From Anaerotruncus sp. G3(2012) (GTDB lineage: Bacteria > Bacillota > Clostridia > Oscillospirales > Ruminococcaceae), in NCBI RefSeq assembly GCF_000403395.2, contig NZ_KE159668.1:193468-246004 (forward strand): a stretch of DNA of 52,537 nt, given 5' to 3'. The notes beneath the pieces were generated by a model. It did not search any database. It was not told the DNA's origin and saw only the letters and a list, made by a program, of their open reading frames with translations. Shown here piece by piece: positions 6,119-13,250 of the stretch. Both the position numbers and the translations under genes were made by a program. The stretch's first letter is position 1. The number at the start of each line of letters is the position of its first letter.

Positions 6119-6580
6119 ATGACAGATTTGCCAACCATAAACCCAGATGTCCTTGACGATATGTTAAAGGAAATCCTTCTACCTAATTTTTTAAAGATTA
6201 TCCTTCCCACTGTAGTTTTAATTTTAATTTTTGGAATCGTCCGAATTGTCTTTCGTTGTCTGTTGCGTGATTCTAGGAGATTGGCTATACTTGTCGATGG
6301 TTTGTTGTGCCTTTTGTTCCTTGCAACGTTCGCTTTTGTTGGGGTACCTCTCACCACGTACATGATACAGCACACATCTGTTCCGGACAAGGAATATAAT
6401 CTAGGTGTTAATGCGGACGGAACACCCATGGATTTAGATGGCTCCGTCGAGTGGTTTGATGTTGCGGAGGGTGTGGAATGGAAAGACCCTCTTGAAACAA
6501 TTGATCCAGAGGATTTGATAACCTATGTAGAGATTCCTGATCGCACAGTATCAAGCAGCGAGAATTCTTCTGGAGAATAA
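6119..6580 (+). CDS. Two-TM protein sharing the adhesin-tail motif
   Basis: 153 residues from ATG 6119, which follows GAGGTG at six bases; an in-frame GTG three codons upstream overlaps that site and is less likely. Two hydrophobic helices lie at about 28-48 and 59-80. The C-terminal half is polar and acidic and contains VEWFDVAEGVEWKDPLETI, the same unit that is repeated four times in the protein ending at 459. It lies 19 bases after the transposase stop and ends at a terminator. The shared motif ties it to the phage-like element, but its function is unknown: structural protein, superinfection-exclusion factor or assembly partner are options. Confidence 0.75.
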   Translation: MTDLPTINPDVLDDMLKEILLPNFLKIILPTVVLILIFGIVRIVFRCLLRDSRRLAILVDGLLCLLFLATFAFVGVPLTTYMIQHTSVPDKEYNLGVNADGTPMDLDGSVEWFDVAEGVEWKDPLETIDPEDLITYVEIPDRTVSSSENSSGE

Positions 6581-6586
6581 AAAAAG

Positions 6587-6620
6587 AAAGCGTAGAGAGC
6601 TGAAACTCTCTGCGCTTTTT
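6587..6620 (+). terminator. Terminator of the phage-like element
   Basis: AAAGCG-t-AGAGAG, loop ctgaaa, CTCTCT-g-CGCTTT followed by TT, 6 bases after the last phage-like gene. A strong stem with one internal mismatch. Confidence 0.85.
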
Positions 6621-6745
6621 ACAATGGCCATTGCTTCCGCTTTGTCTAATTTCCACAAAGTTTAACATTTTCATAACTTTTTTTGCAATTTCACTTGCAA
6701 TTCACGTAAAAAAGCAGGAAAAAGGCCTGTCAGGCGGTTGGGTCT

Positions 6746-6787
6746 AAAAAATGGGCATGACGCGGGAAACGCCATGCCCATTTTTTT
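6746..6787. terminator. Strong bidirectional terminator
   Basis: AAAAAATGGGCATG and CATGCCCATTTTTTT pair over 14 bases around a 13-base loop. The stretch 6621-6915 otherwise holds no gene; together with the hairpin at 6842 it separates the phage-like element from the convergent catabolic genes. Confidence 0.8.
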
Positions 6788-6841
6788 AGGAGGAAAGCAT
6801 TGAAAAAACCAGAATGATGCTTTTGTTTTCTCACATTGCAG

Positions 6842-6874
6842 CGTCGGCAGGCATACATTGTATGCCTGCCGACG
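6842..6874. repeat. Perfect 15-bp-stem hairpin
   Basis: CGTCGGCAGGCATAC-att-GTATGCCTGCCGACG, perfect over 15 base pairs. It lies 40 bases past the stop of the minus-strand gene at 6916 but has no T tract on that strand. It may be a terminator, an mRNA 3' protector or a REP-like element. Confidence 0.75.
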
Positions 6875-6915
6875 TTATCGTGATGACTGACAGGCCAGCA
6901 GGTGAGGGGGGCGCG

Positions 6916-7764
6916 TCAGTCTTTGGAGGAGGCTTCGATCAGGGCGCGCAGATGCCGGAGTCCCCGTTCGGCGGCGGTGTAACCATCCGGAACCGGGAAA
7001 CACTCGATCGTCAGGCTGCGCTGGTACCCAATCTCCGAGAGTGCGGACAGGATAGGTCGGAAATCAATCAGGCCCCAGCCGGGATAATAGCGGGTATTGT
7101 CTGCCACATGCACATGTCCAAGCTTTTTCCCGCAGTGGAGGATGGGTGTGCGCCAGTCACGCTCTTCCAGATTCATATGGAAGGTGTCCAGATGCACCAG
7201 AACCCGGTCGCTTCCGACCCGGTCGATCAGGCCGAGCACGTCGTCTGCGGTCTTGAGGTAGTTGGTCTCAAACCGGTCGATCGCTTCGATGACCAGCTCC
7301 CCGTCCACCTTTTCCGCATAATCGGCAAGCTCCCGCATCGAATCAACCATCCAGGCGTCCACCTGTTCAAACGTTTGGGAACTGCCGATCCGGCCGCGCA
7401 TCGATCCAATGATGACCGGGCAGCCGAGCAGTGCGCCCAGATCAAGCTGCCCTTTCAGGCGCTGGATCGCCGCTTCGCGGATCGAAGGGTCAGAGCTGGT
7501 GATGCTCAGCCCTTCCATTCCATAAGCCATGCCGGTGCCGATCGACGAGATCCGGATCGGTTTTTTTACACAGTAATCCTTCATGCGCGGACCGTCCACC
7601 TGTTCGGGGGTGCGGATATGCAGTTCGATGCTGTCGAACCCTTTTTTGCAGAGCCAGTCGATCGACTGGTAAAAATCTGAGGTGACAATCGGGAAAGGGG
7701 AACCGGCGGGCGCCCCCATCGCCACTGTCGCCCCGATCAGAAAGGGAGAACTGTTCATCTTCAA
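6916..7764 (-). CDS. Sugar isomerase/epimerase, TIM barrel (D-tagatose 3-epimerase type)
   Basis: 282 residues of the xylose-isomerase-like barrel family. The metal-binding pattern of ketose 3-epimerases is present: VIEAIDRFE, VHLDTFHMNLEE, LGHVHVADN and LTIECFP supply the Glu, Asp, His and Glu ligands. Such enzymes move the keto-sugar stereocentre at C3, or isomerise hydroxypyruvate-like compounds, using Mn or Co. It is the second gene of a minus-strand pair with the ureidoglycolate-lyase-like gene 12 bases upstream, and two further barrels of this kind lie at 18302 and 25275. The exact substrate cannot be read from the sequence. Confidence 0.85.
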   Translation of the reverse strand: MKMNSSPFLIGATVAMGAPAGSPFPIVTSDFYQSIDWLCKKGFDSIELHIRTPEQVDGPRMKDYCVKKPIRISSIGTGMAYGMEGLSITSSDPSIREAAIQRLKGQLDLGALLGCPVIIGSMRGRIGSSQTFEQVDAWMVDSMRELADYAEKVDGELVIEAIDRFETNYLKTADDVLGLIDRVGSDRVLVHLDTFHMNLEERDWRTPILHCGKKLGHVHVADNTRYYPGWGLIDFRPILSALSEIGYQRSLTIECFPVPDGYTAAERGLRHLRALIEASSKD

Positions 7765-7776
7765 CGCCTCCCGTGG

Positions 7777-8289
7777 TTACACCAGAACTTCCAGCACTTC
7801 GCCCGCCGGATATTTATGTACATCCACGTCATTTGCGGAGGTGTTCTCGGCAAAGCTGCAGATGATCCTGGAATCCCCGCCGACCGGCATCGGGGTCCAG
7901 TGCCAGACGCCGGTATCCACGACAACCCCCTGCCGGGTGTTGATGAGGAACGCCTCGGCTTCGTTGATATCCGGTTCCTCCTGCGGGTCAAGACCCTTGT
8001 TCTTGGAAAAGACAATAATAATGGGATTGGTGAGCGGGACCATCAGCTCCTGTGTGTGGTAATGACGCTCCATGTTGACCGTCCGGTAGGGACGCTGATA
8101 GAGGGTGGATACCCCGATCTGGAAGATGCCGGAATCGCACTGATAGGTGCAGAGCTTGGGGAAAAAGTCAAACCGGTCGGAGCTGCGCAGCTCGTAGTTC
8201 TCGGGCTTTTCAGGCAGGTCGATCACCGTACCATAGGGCGCAAAGGCTTCCTGGGTGAGTGGCTGTACCGGGATCTGACGGATTGACAT
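7777..8289 (-). CDS. Ureidoglycolate-lyase-like (AllA superfamily) protein
   Basis: 170 residues from ATG 8289, chosen because AGGAGG lies 9 bases upstream; a longer frame starts at 8316 without a site. AllA-type landmarks are PLTQEAFAPYGTVI at the start, MERHYHTQELMVPL in the cupin core, GVVVDTGVWHWTP as the second cupin motif and a final DVDVHKYPAGEV. AllA releases urea from ureidoglycolate to give glyoxylate. No allantoinase or allantoate gene is in the window, so the substrate may differ. A paralogue (about 55-60% alike by eye) is at 12730. Confidence 0.8.
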   Translation of the reverse strand: MSIRQIPVQPLTQEAFAPYGTVIDLPEKPENYELRSSDRFDFFPKLCTYQCDSGIFQIGVSTLYQRPYRTVNMERHYHTQELMVPLTNPIIIVFSKNKGLDPQEEPDINEAEAFLINTRQGVVVDTGVWHWTPMPVGGDSRIICSFAENTSANDVDVHKYPAGEVLEVLV

Positions 8290-8361
8290 AGAAAAAACCT
8301 CCTTTTTGAAATCCAAAAATTGATTAAAAATTGATCGAAAGAATCTCTACTTTTAACATAG

Positions 8362-8390
8362 ATGATAACAATTAGGGGAGATTAAGTCAA
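8362..8390 (-). promoter_or_regulatory. Promoter of the 8289-6916 operon
   Basis: On the minus strand TTGACT (8390-8385), 17-base spacer, TATCAT (8367-8362), about 70 bases before the start codon. Two close consensus hexamers at ideal spacing. Confidence 0.75.
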
Positions 8391-8425
8391 GCGTTTTTTG
8401 AAAAAAATCGGATTTATAGTCGAAA

Positions 8426-8444
8426 ATACAAAAATATTTTGTAT
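8426..8444. promoter_or_regulatory. Palindrome between divergent promoters
   Basis: ATACAAAA-ata-TTTTGTAT, perfect eight-base arms, midway between the divergent promoters at 8362 and 8505. A candidate regulator-binding site that could control both operons. Confidence 0.5.
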
Positions 8445-8504
8445 AAACAGTACAAAAAAGAGACGAGGTAGAAAAAATAAAGCGATTTTTGTCTATCTTA
8501 ACGA

Positions 8505-8533
8505 TTGAAATGGTTTTGATAATAATATATCAT
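8505..8533 (+). promoter_or_regulatory. Promoter of the 8590-17961 operon
   Basis: TTGAAA (8505-8510), 17-base spacer, TATCAT (8528-8533). It lies 56 bases before the start of the FMN enzyme gene. Confidence 0.7.
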
Positions 8534-8589
8534 AAAAAGCATCAAGTGTTATCAAACGTGCAAATATGAAGAAAGTCGAGGTGTGAACT

Positions 8590-9669
8590 GTGGAAGCACT
8601 ACGTCCGGCGGACAGGATGAACTATAGAGAGGTTCTACAGGAGCTTGAGGGGGTTATGCAGAACGCCCGGCAGTATATGATGCCAAAATGCCGCGCCTGC
8701 CGCATCTGCAACAGCCAGAACTGTAAGATGATCCCGACCGAACGCTCCGGATCGGCAATCCGGAACTATGACAAATTACAGCAGATCCGTCTGGTGTATG
8801 ACACGATCTATGAGGGCGGGGATGGCAGCGAGATCGACAGCTCGGTCGAACTGTTTGGGCACCGGTTTCGTGCGCCAATTATGTCGGGGGCGTATGGGCA
8901 TGTCTCCAGCTTCAATCCCTCCACCCACTTTTCAGGGGATTACGACTTCACCAAAGCGTTGCTTGATGGGGTGATGGCGGCCGGCTGCTTCGGCTGGACC
9001 CCTGATACGATGGGTGAGGGTGCCTACACCGAACCGCTGCGCTGCCTGCGGGAGCATGGCGGAGTGGGCATCCCGGCGATCAAATCCTGGTCGCCCGAGA
9101 TCATCCGGGAAAAAATCCGGATGGCAGAGGATGCAGGGGTCATGGCGATCGGGCATGATATCGACTGCGTGGGGCTGGCCTACCTTTCGGTCAACGGCAA
9201 GGGAAAAACCTATCCCAAGTCCGCACAGCAGCTTCGGGAGATTTTTTCGATCACCAAAAAACCGTTCATCCTCAAAGGGATCATGAGTGCGCGGGGTGCG
9301 CTCAAAGCGGTCGAGGCGGGTGCCACAGGCATCGTTATTTCCAATCACGCGGGAAACACGATGGACCAGTCGCTTTCGACGATCGAGGTGCTCGAGGAAA
9401 TACGGAATGCGGTCGGGGACAAGCTGCTCCTGATTATTGACGGCGGTTTCCGACATGGCGAGGATGTCTTTAAGGCGCTTGCGCTGGGCGCGGATGCGGT
9501 GCTGATCGGGCGTCCGTATATCGTGGTTGCCGAGGGCGGCGAGGCGCGCGGCGTTGAACTATATACCCAGAAGCTGGTCTGGGAACTCCAAAACGCGATG
9601 CGTATGACCGGCTGCCGTACCTTGAAAGACATCACCCGCGATAAGGTTGTAGTGACCAAAGAGTTTTAA
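8590..9669 (+). CDS. FMN-dependent alpha-hydroxyacid oxidase/dehydrogenase-like protein
   Basis: 359 residues, GTG start after GAGGTG. The barrel is of the glycolate/lactate oxidase family: APIMSGAYGH near 95-104, KPFILKGIMSARGALKAVEAG with the FMN-contacting lysine, IVISNHAGNTMD with the catalytic-type histidine, and LLIIDGGFRHGEDVFKALALGADAV for the phosphate site. Two features are odd. The N-terminus carries four cysteines, CRACRICNSQNC, and the usual GGRQLD after the histidine is AGNTMD, losing the arginine that normally binds the substrate carboxylate. It is first in the operon with the amidase genes and importer, so it probably acts on the imported compound or its product, perhaps not a simple 2-hydroxyacid. 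Confidence 0.85.
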   Translation: MEALRPADRMNYREVLQELEGVMQNARQYMMPKCRACRICNSQNCKMIPTERSGSAIRNYDKLQQIRLVYDTIYEGGDGSEIDSSVELFGHRFRAPIMSGAYGHVSSFNPSTHFSGDYDFTKALLDGVMAAGCFGWTPDTMGEGAYTEPLRCLREHGGVGIPAIKSWSPEIIREKIRMAEDAGVMAIGHDIDCVGLAYLSVNGKGKTYPKSAQQLREIFSITKKPFILKGIMSARGALKAVEAGATGIVISNHAGNTMDQSLSTIEVLEEIRNAVGDKLLLIIDGGFRHGEDVFKALALGADAVLIGRPYIVVAEGGEARGVELYTQKLVWELQNAMRMTGCRTLKDITRDKVVVTKEF

Positions 9670-9742
9670 AAACTGCCTGTAGGGATTTGCAGCGATTTTG
9701 AATCAGAAAGGATACAAGTCAGGACAGAAAGGGAGGTTCGGC

Positions 9743-10705
9743 ATGGGAGAAATTTTGAAGATTGGGATGGAACATAAAAAGTTCGCATTCGATCGGGAAG
9801 CAAAACCGGTTGCGACGATCCGTTCAGGGGACCGTGTCGTGTTCGAAACCGAGGACGCGAATTGCAGCCTGATTACCAAGGAGACAGACCTTTGGGCAGA
9901 GTTTCCGAAACTCTACGCCAAGGGGGGCGGCTGCAACCCGGTGACCGGGCCGGTTTATGTCGAGGGGGCCCATCCGGGGGACTGCCTCTCGGTAAAAATC
10001 CTGCGGGTGGTGCCGGGGTTCATCCGGAACGGTGGCTATACCTCGATCTATTCCGGGCTGGGCATGTTGCAGGACTGCAAAGGATCGCTCCAGCAGCCGC
10101 TGGAACCGCGTACCAAAATCTGCCCGATTGAAGGGGACGAAATCCACTTCAAACTGCACAATTCGGATGATTACCTGAAACTTCCGGTGCGGGCATTTGT
10201 GGGGACGATCGGCGTAGCGCCCAAGGAGGACCGCCGTTCCTCGTTCTATCAGGGGCAGGACTGGTGCGGCAATGTCGACATCTGTGACATCCGTGTGGGC
10301 ACGACGGTGGTGCTGCCGGTCCATGTGGAGGGTGCGCTCTTCTCGATCGGTGACATCCATGCCCTTCAGGGGGATGGCGAGATCACCGGGTGTGCGCTCG
10401 AGTGCCAGGGGGTCGTGGAAGTACAGATCGACGTGGTTTCCGCTGAAGAGGTGCACTATTGCGACTGGCCGCAGGCCAACACTGACGAGTGGATCGGTGC
10501 AATCGCCTGTCTGGGCTACCGCAACCTGAGCGAAGCGGTCCGGACCGGTTATACCGAGCTGATCCGCCGGATGGAAAAGGAGTACGGCATGGATCAGCTG
10601 GACAGCTACCAGCTCCTCAACCTGATGGGCGAAGTGCAGGTGGGCAACGGTTCGAGCTGCCTGTGCAAGATCAGCCGGAAGGTGCTCGAGCGGCATCGCA
10701 AATGA
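9743..10705 (+). CDS. Acetamidase/formamidase family protein, copy 1
   Basis: 320 residues from ATG 9743, six bases after GGGAGG; an upstream GTG/TTG extension has no site. Family landmarks are IRSGDRVVFETEDANC, GGCNPVTGPVYVEGAHPGD, GTIGVAPK and GDIHALQGDGEITGCALEC. FmdA/AmdA enzymes hydrolyse short amides to ammonia and the acid, as cytoplasmic oligomers. This is the first of three consecutive paralogues that keep all of these blocks. The position between an FMN enzyme and an RbsABC importer points to an amide of a carbohydrate-like substrate and not to nitrogen scavenging from formamide. Confidence 0.9.
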   Translation: MGEILKIGMEHKKFAFDREAKPVATIRSGDRVVFETEDANCSLITKETDLWAEFPKLYAKGGGCNPVTGPVYVEGAHPGDCLSVKILRVVPGFIRNGGYTSIYSGLGMLQDCKGSLQQPLEPRTKICPIEGDEIHFKLHNSDDYLKLPVRAFVGTIGVAPKEDRRSSFYQGQDWCGNVDICDIRVGTTVVLPVHVEGALFSIGDIHALQGDGEITGCALECQGVVEVQIDVVSAEEVHYCDWPQANTDEWIGAIACLGYRNLSEAVRTGYTELIRRMEKEYGMDQLDSYQLLNLMGEVQVGNGSSCLCKISRKVLERHRK

Positions 10706-10739
10706 CAGGGATCAAGCAACTTGGAATGGAGGGGAAACG

Positions 10740-11705
10740 GTGAGCCAAATTGTAAAATTGGGGATGGAGCACAGGAAATTCGCGTTTGACAAGGATCTCC
10801 CGCCTGCTGCCACCATCCGTTCGGGGGATACGGTGATCCTGGAGACCGAGGACGCAAATTGCAGCCTCATCACCAGGGAGACCGATCTGTGGCCCGAATT
10901 CAAGAAAATCTACGAAACCGCAGGCGGCTGCAACCCGGTGACCGGACCGATCTATGTGGAAGGGGCGAAAGAGGGGGACAACCTCGCGGTCGAGATCAAG
11001 CGGGTGGTGCCCGGATTTGCCCGGGGCGGCGGCTATACCTCGATCCAGAGCGGCGTGGGCTCGCTTGAGGACATCAACGGCACGATCCAGAAGCCGCTGG
11101 GCGCGAAAACCCGCATCCTCAAGATCGAAAACGATGAGATTATCTATAAGCTGGACAACAACGAGGAGTATATCAAAATCCCGGTAGCGCCGTTCGTCGG
11201 CACCATCGGGGTGGCCCCCAAATACGACCGGCGCGCCTCGTTCTATAAGGGCCGCGAGTGGTGCGGCAACGTCGACTGCCCGGATGTCAAGGTTGGTTCG
11301 ACCGTCCTGCTGCCGGTGCATGTCGAAGGTGCGCTCCTCTCGATGGGGGATGTACACGGCGTACAGGGCGATGGTGAGATCACCGGATGTGCGCTCGAGT
11401 GCCAGGGGATCATTGAAGCAACCGTCCGGCTGATCCCCAAGGAGCAGTCTACCTATCTGACCTGGCCGCAGGTGGACAGCGATGAGTGGATCGGGGTGAT
11501 CTCGATCGCCAACCGCGGGCGCCTGACCAATGCGATGGCCAATGGCTATGTCGAGCTTGCCAAACGGATGGAACTGGAATACGGCATCCCGCTCTGCGAC
11601 GGCTATATGATCCTGAATCTGGCGGGAAAGATGCGGGTCGGCAACGGGGGAAGCTGTGTCTGCCGGATCGACCGCAAGCTGCTGGAAAAATACCGTCTGA
11701 AATGA
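10740..11705 (+). CDS. Acetamidase/formamidase family protein, copy 2
   Basis: 321 residues, GTG start seven bases after GGAGGGG, 34 bases after copy 1. Same blocks as copy 1 (ETEDANCSLITRETDLWPEF, GCNPVTGPIYVEGAKEGD, GDVHGVQGDGEITGCALEC). Substitutions cluster in the substrate-facing middle part (residues about 95-165), where copy 1 has LQDCKGSLQQPL and copy 2 LEDINGTIQKPL. All three copies keep FVG(T/S)IGVAPK, so all look active. Retained paralogues with different central regions suggest hetero-oligomers or separate substrates. Confidence 0.9.
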   Translation: MSQIVKLGMEHRKFAFDKDLPPAATIRSGDTVILETEDANCSLITRETDLWPEFKKIYETAGGCNPVTGPIYVEGAKEGDNLAVEIKRVVPGFARGGGYTSIQSGVGSLEDINGTIQKPLGAKTRILKIENDEIIYKLDNNEEYIKIPVAPFVGTIGVAPKYDRRASFYKGREWCGNVDCPDVKVGSTVLLPVHVEGALLSMGDVHGVQGDGEITGCALECQGIIEATVRLIPKEQSTYLTWPQVDSDEWIGVISIANRGRLTNAMANGYVELAKRMELEYGIPLCDGYMILNLAGKMRVGNGGSCVCRIDRKLLEKYRLK

Positions 11706-11733
11706 GCCGGTGGAGAAAGGGAGTGTGTCAGAT

Positions 11734-12702
11734 TTGAGCAAAACAGTGAGGCTCGGTATCGAGCAGAGACAATTTTCCTATGAGAAAAAGACACCGCCGG
11801 CAGTAACCATACAGTCGGGCGACACCGTGATCTTTGAGACCGAGGATGCAAACTGCGGCCTGATCCGCAAGGAGACCGACCTCTGGCCGGAATTTGAGAA
11901 GATTTACGAAGCGGCGGGCGGCTGCAACCCGGTGACCGGCCCGGTCTATGTGGAAGGGGCGAAGGAAGGGGACTGCCTCGCGGTGGAAATCCTTGAAGTC
12001 ACCCCGGGCCTGGCCTTCCAGGGCGGCTATACCTCGATCCAGAGCGGCGTAGGGGTGCTGGAGGACATACTCGGCACCTTCCAGGAGCCGCTTGAAGCCA
12101 AAACCCGCATCTGCCCGTTCAAGGACGGGAAGATTACCATGAAGCTCGAGGAGCCGGGCGCACATCTGGAAATCCCGATGTCCCCGTTTGTCGGTTCGAT
12201 CGGGGTGGCTCCCAAATATGACCGGCGGGCTTCGTTCTATCAGGGGTCGGAATGGTGCGGCAATATCGACCTGCCGGAGGTCCGCCCGGGTGCTACGGTG
12301 GTACTCCCGGTCAATGTCGAAGGCGGGCTGCTCTCGGTCGGCGATGTGCACGCCTGCCAGGGCGACGGCGAAATCACCGGATGCGCGCTCGAGTGCCAGG
12401 GGACCGTCAAGGTCCGGGTGACCCTGCTCTCTCGGGAGGAGGCGCATTATGTCGGGTGCCCGCAGGTCAACACCGACGAATGGATCGGCTCGATCGGCCT
12501 GCCCAACTGCTCCGACCTGACTGCGGCCATGAAGATCGGCTATACCGATCTGGTGCGCCGGATGGAACGGGAGTTCGGGATCGCCCAGTGTGATGGATAC
12601 ATGCTGCTGAACCTCGCGGGTGAGGTGCGCGTGGGCAACGAGATGAGCTGCCTGTGCAGGATCAACCGGCGTTTTCTGAAAAAGTATATCGATCAGGCTT
12701 GA
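11734..12702 (+). CDS. Acetamidase/formamidase family protein, copy 3
   Basis: 322 residues if read from TTG 11734 (start MSKTVRLGIEQRQF), which aligns with the starts of copies 1 and 2 and lies ten bases after AAAGGGAG. A GTG at 11710 would add eight residues. Blocks conserved: ETEDANCGLIRKETDLWPEF, GCNPVTGPVYVEGAKEGD, FVGSIGVAPK and GDVHACQGDGEITGCALEC. It has a longer acidic patch (about 110-145) than its neighbours. It lies 28 bases from copy 2 and 27 bases before the second ureidoglycolate-lyase-like gene. Confidence 0.88.
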   Translation: MSKTVRLGIEQRQFSYEKKTPPAVTIQSGDTVIFETEDANCGLIRKETDLWPEFEKIYEAAGGCNPVTGPVYVEGAKEGDCLAVEILEVTPGLAFQGGYTSIQSGVGVLEDILGTFQEPLEAKTRICPFKDGKITMKLEEPGAHLEIPMSPFVGSIGVAPKYDRRASFYQGSEWCGNIDLPEVRPGATVVLPVNVEGGLLSVGDVHACQGDGEITGCALECQGTVKVRVTLLSREEAHYVGCPQVNTDEWIGSIGLPNCSDLTAAMKIGYTDLVRRMEREFGIAQCDGYMLLNLAGEVRVGNEMSCLCRINRRFLKKYIDQA

Positions 12703-12729
12703 CCTGACAACGAAAGGAGAGACACCACC

Positions 12730-13236
12730 ATGAGCGTTCTGAATATACAGGCGCAGCCTCTGACAAGGGAAGCGTTCGCCCCCTACGGGACCGCAATCTG
12801 CATCCCGACCGACGGCACCCCCGACCGTCCAACCGACCGGTTCAATTTCTGGCCGAAGCTGAGTCTCTATCAGTGCGATTCGGGTATCTTCCAGATCGGG
12901 GTTTCGACCTTTTTCAAGCGCCCGTTCCGGACGGTCAACATGGAGCGGCATTTCAAGACCGAGGAGTTTATGACCCCGCTGACCGGCCCGATCGTGATTG
13001 TCTTCTGCCCGAACAAACAGGTGGACGGCAAGAACCAGCCCGACTACCAGAAGGCGGAGGCGTTCCTGATTACCGAAAAGCAGGCGGTGGTCGTCGGCAA
13101 GGAGGTCTGGCACTGGACCCCCATGCCGCTCGAGAATGAAACCTCGATCATCTGCAGCTTTGCGGAGGATACCCAGAAATACGATCTGGACGTACAGTCC
13201 CTGCCCTCCGGGGAGGTTGTACAGGTTGTCCTGTGA
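12730..13236 (+). CDS. Ureidoglycolate-lyase-like (AllA superfamily) protein, second copy
   Basis: 168 residues, ATG after GAAAGGAGAG. It aligns end to end with the gene at 7777-8289: PLTREAFAPYGTAI, YQCDSGIFQIGVST, TVNMERHFKTEEFM, VGKEVWHWTPMPLE and LPSGEVVQVVL. Both retain the His/Glu-rich cupin strand of AllA-type lyases. Having one copy in each of two divergent operons suggests the reaction is needed under both, or that the two have different substrates. The stop overlaps a GTG (13233) that could start the next gene, but an ATG at 13251 with its own site is preferred. Confidence 0.82.
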   Translation: MSVLNIQAQPLTREAFAPYGTAICIPTDGTPDRPTDRFNFWPKLSLYQCDSGIFQIGVSTFFKRPFRTVNMERHFKTEEFMTPLTGPIVIVFCPNKQVDGKNQPDYQKAEAFLITEKQAVVVGKEVWHWTPMPLENETSIICSFAEDTQKYDLDVQSLPSGEVVQVVL

Positions 13237-13250
13237 AAGAGGGTTGGACA

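Noticed and set aside
6814-7680. 288-codon plus-strand frame
   Set aside because: Antisense to the epimerase at 6916-7764, no ribosome site of merit.
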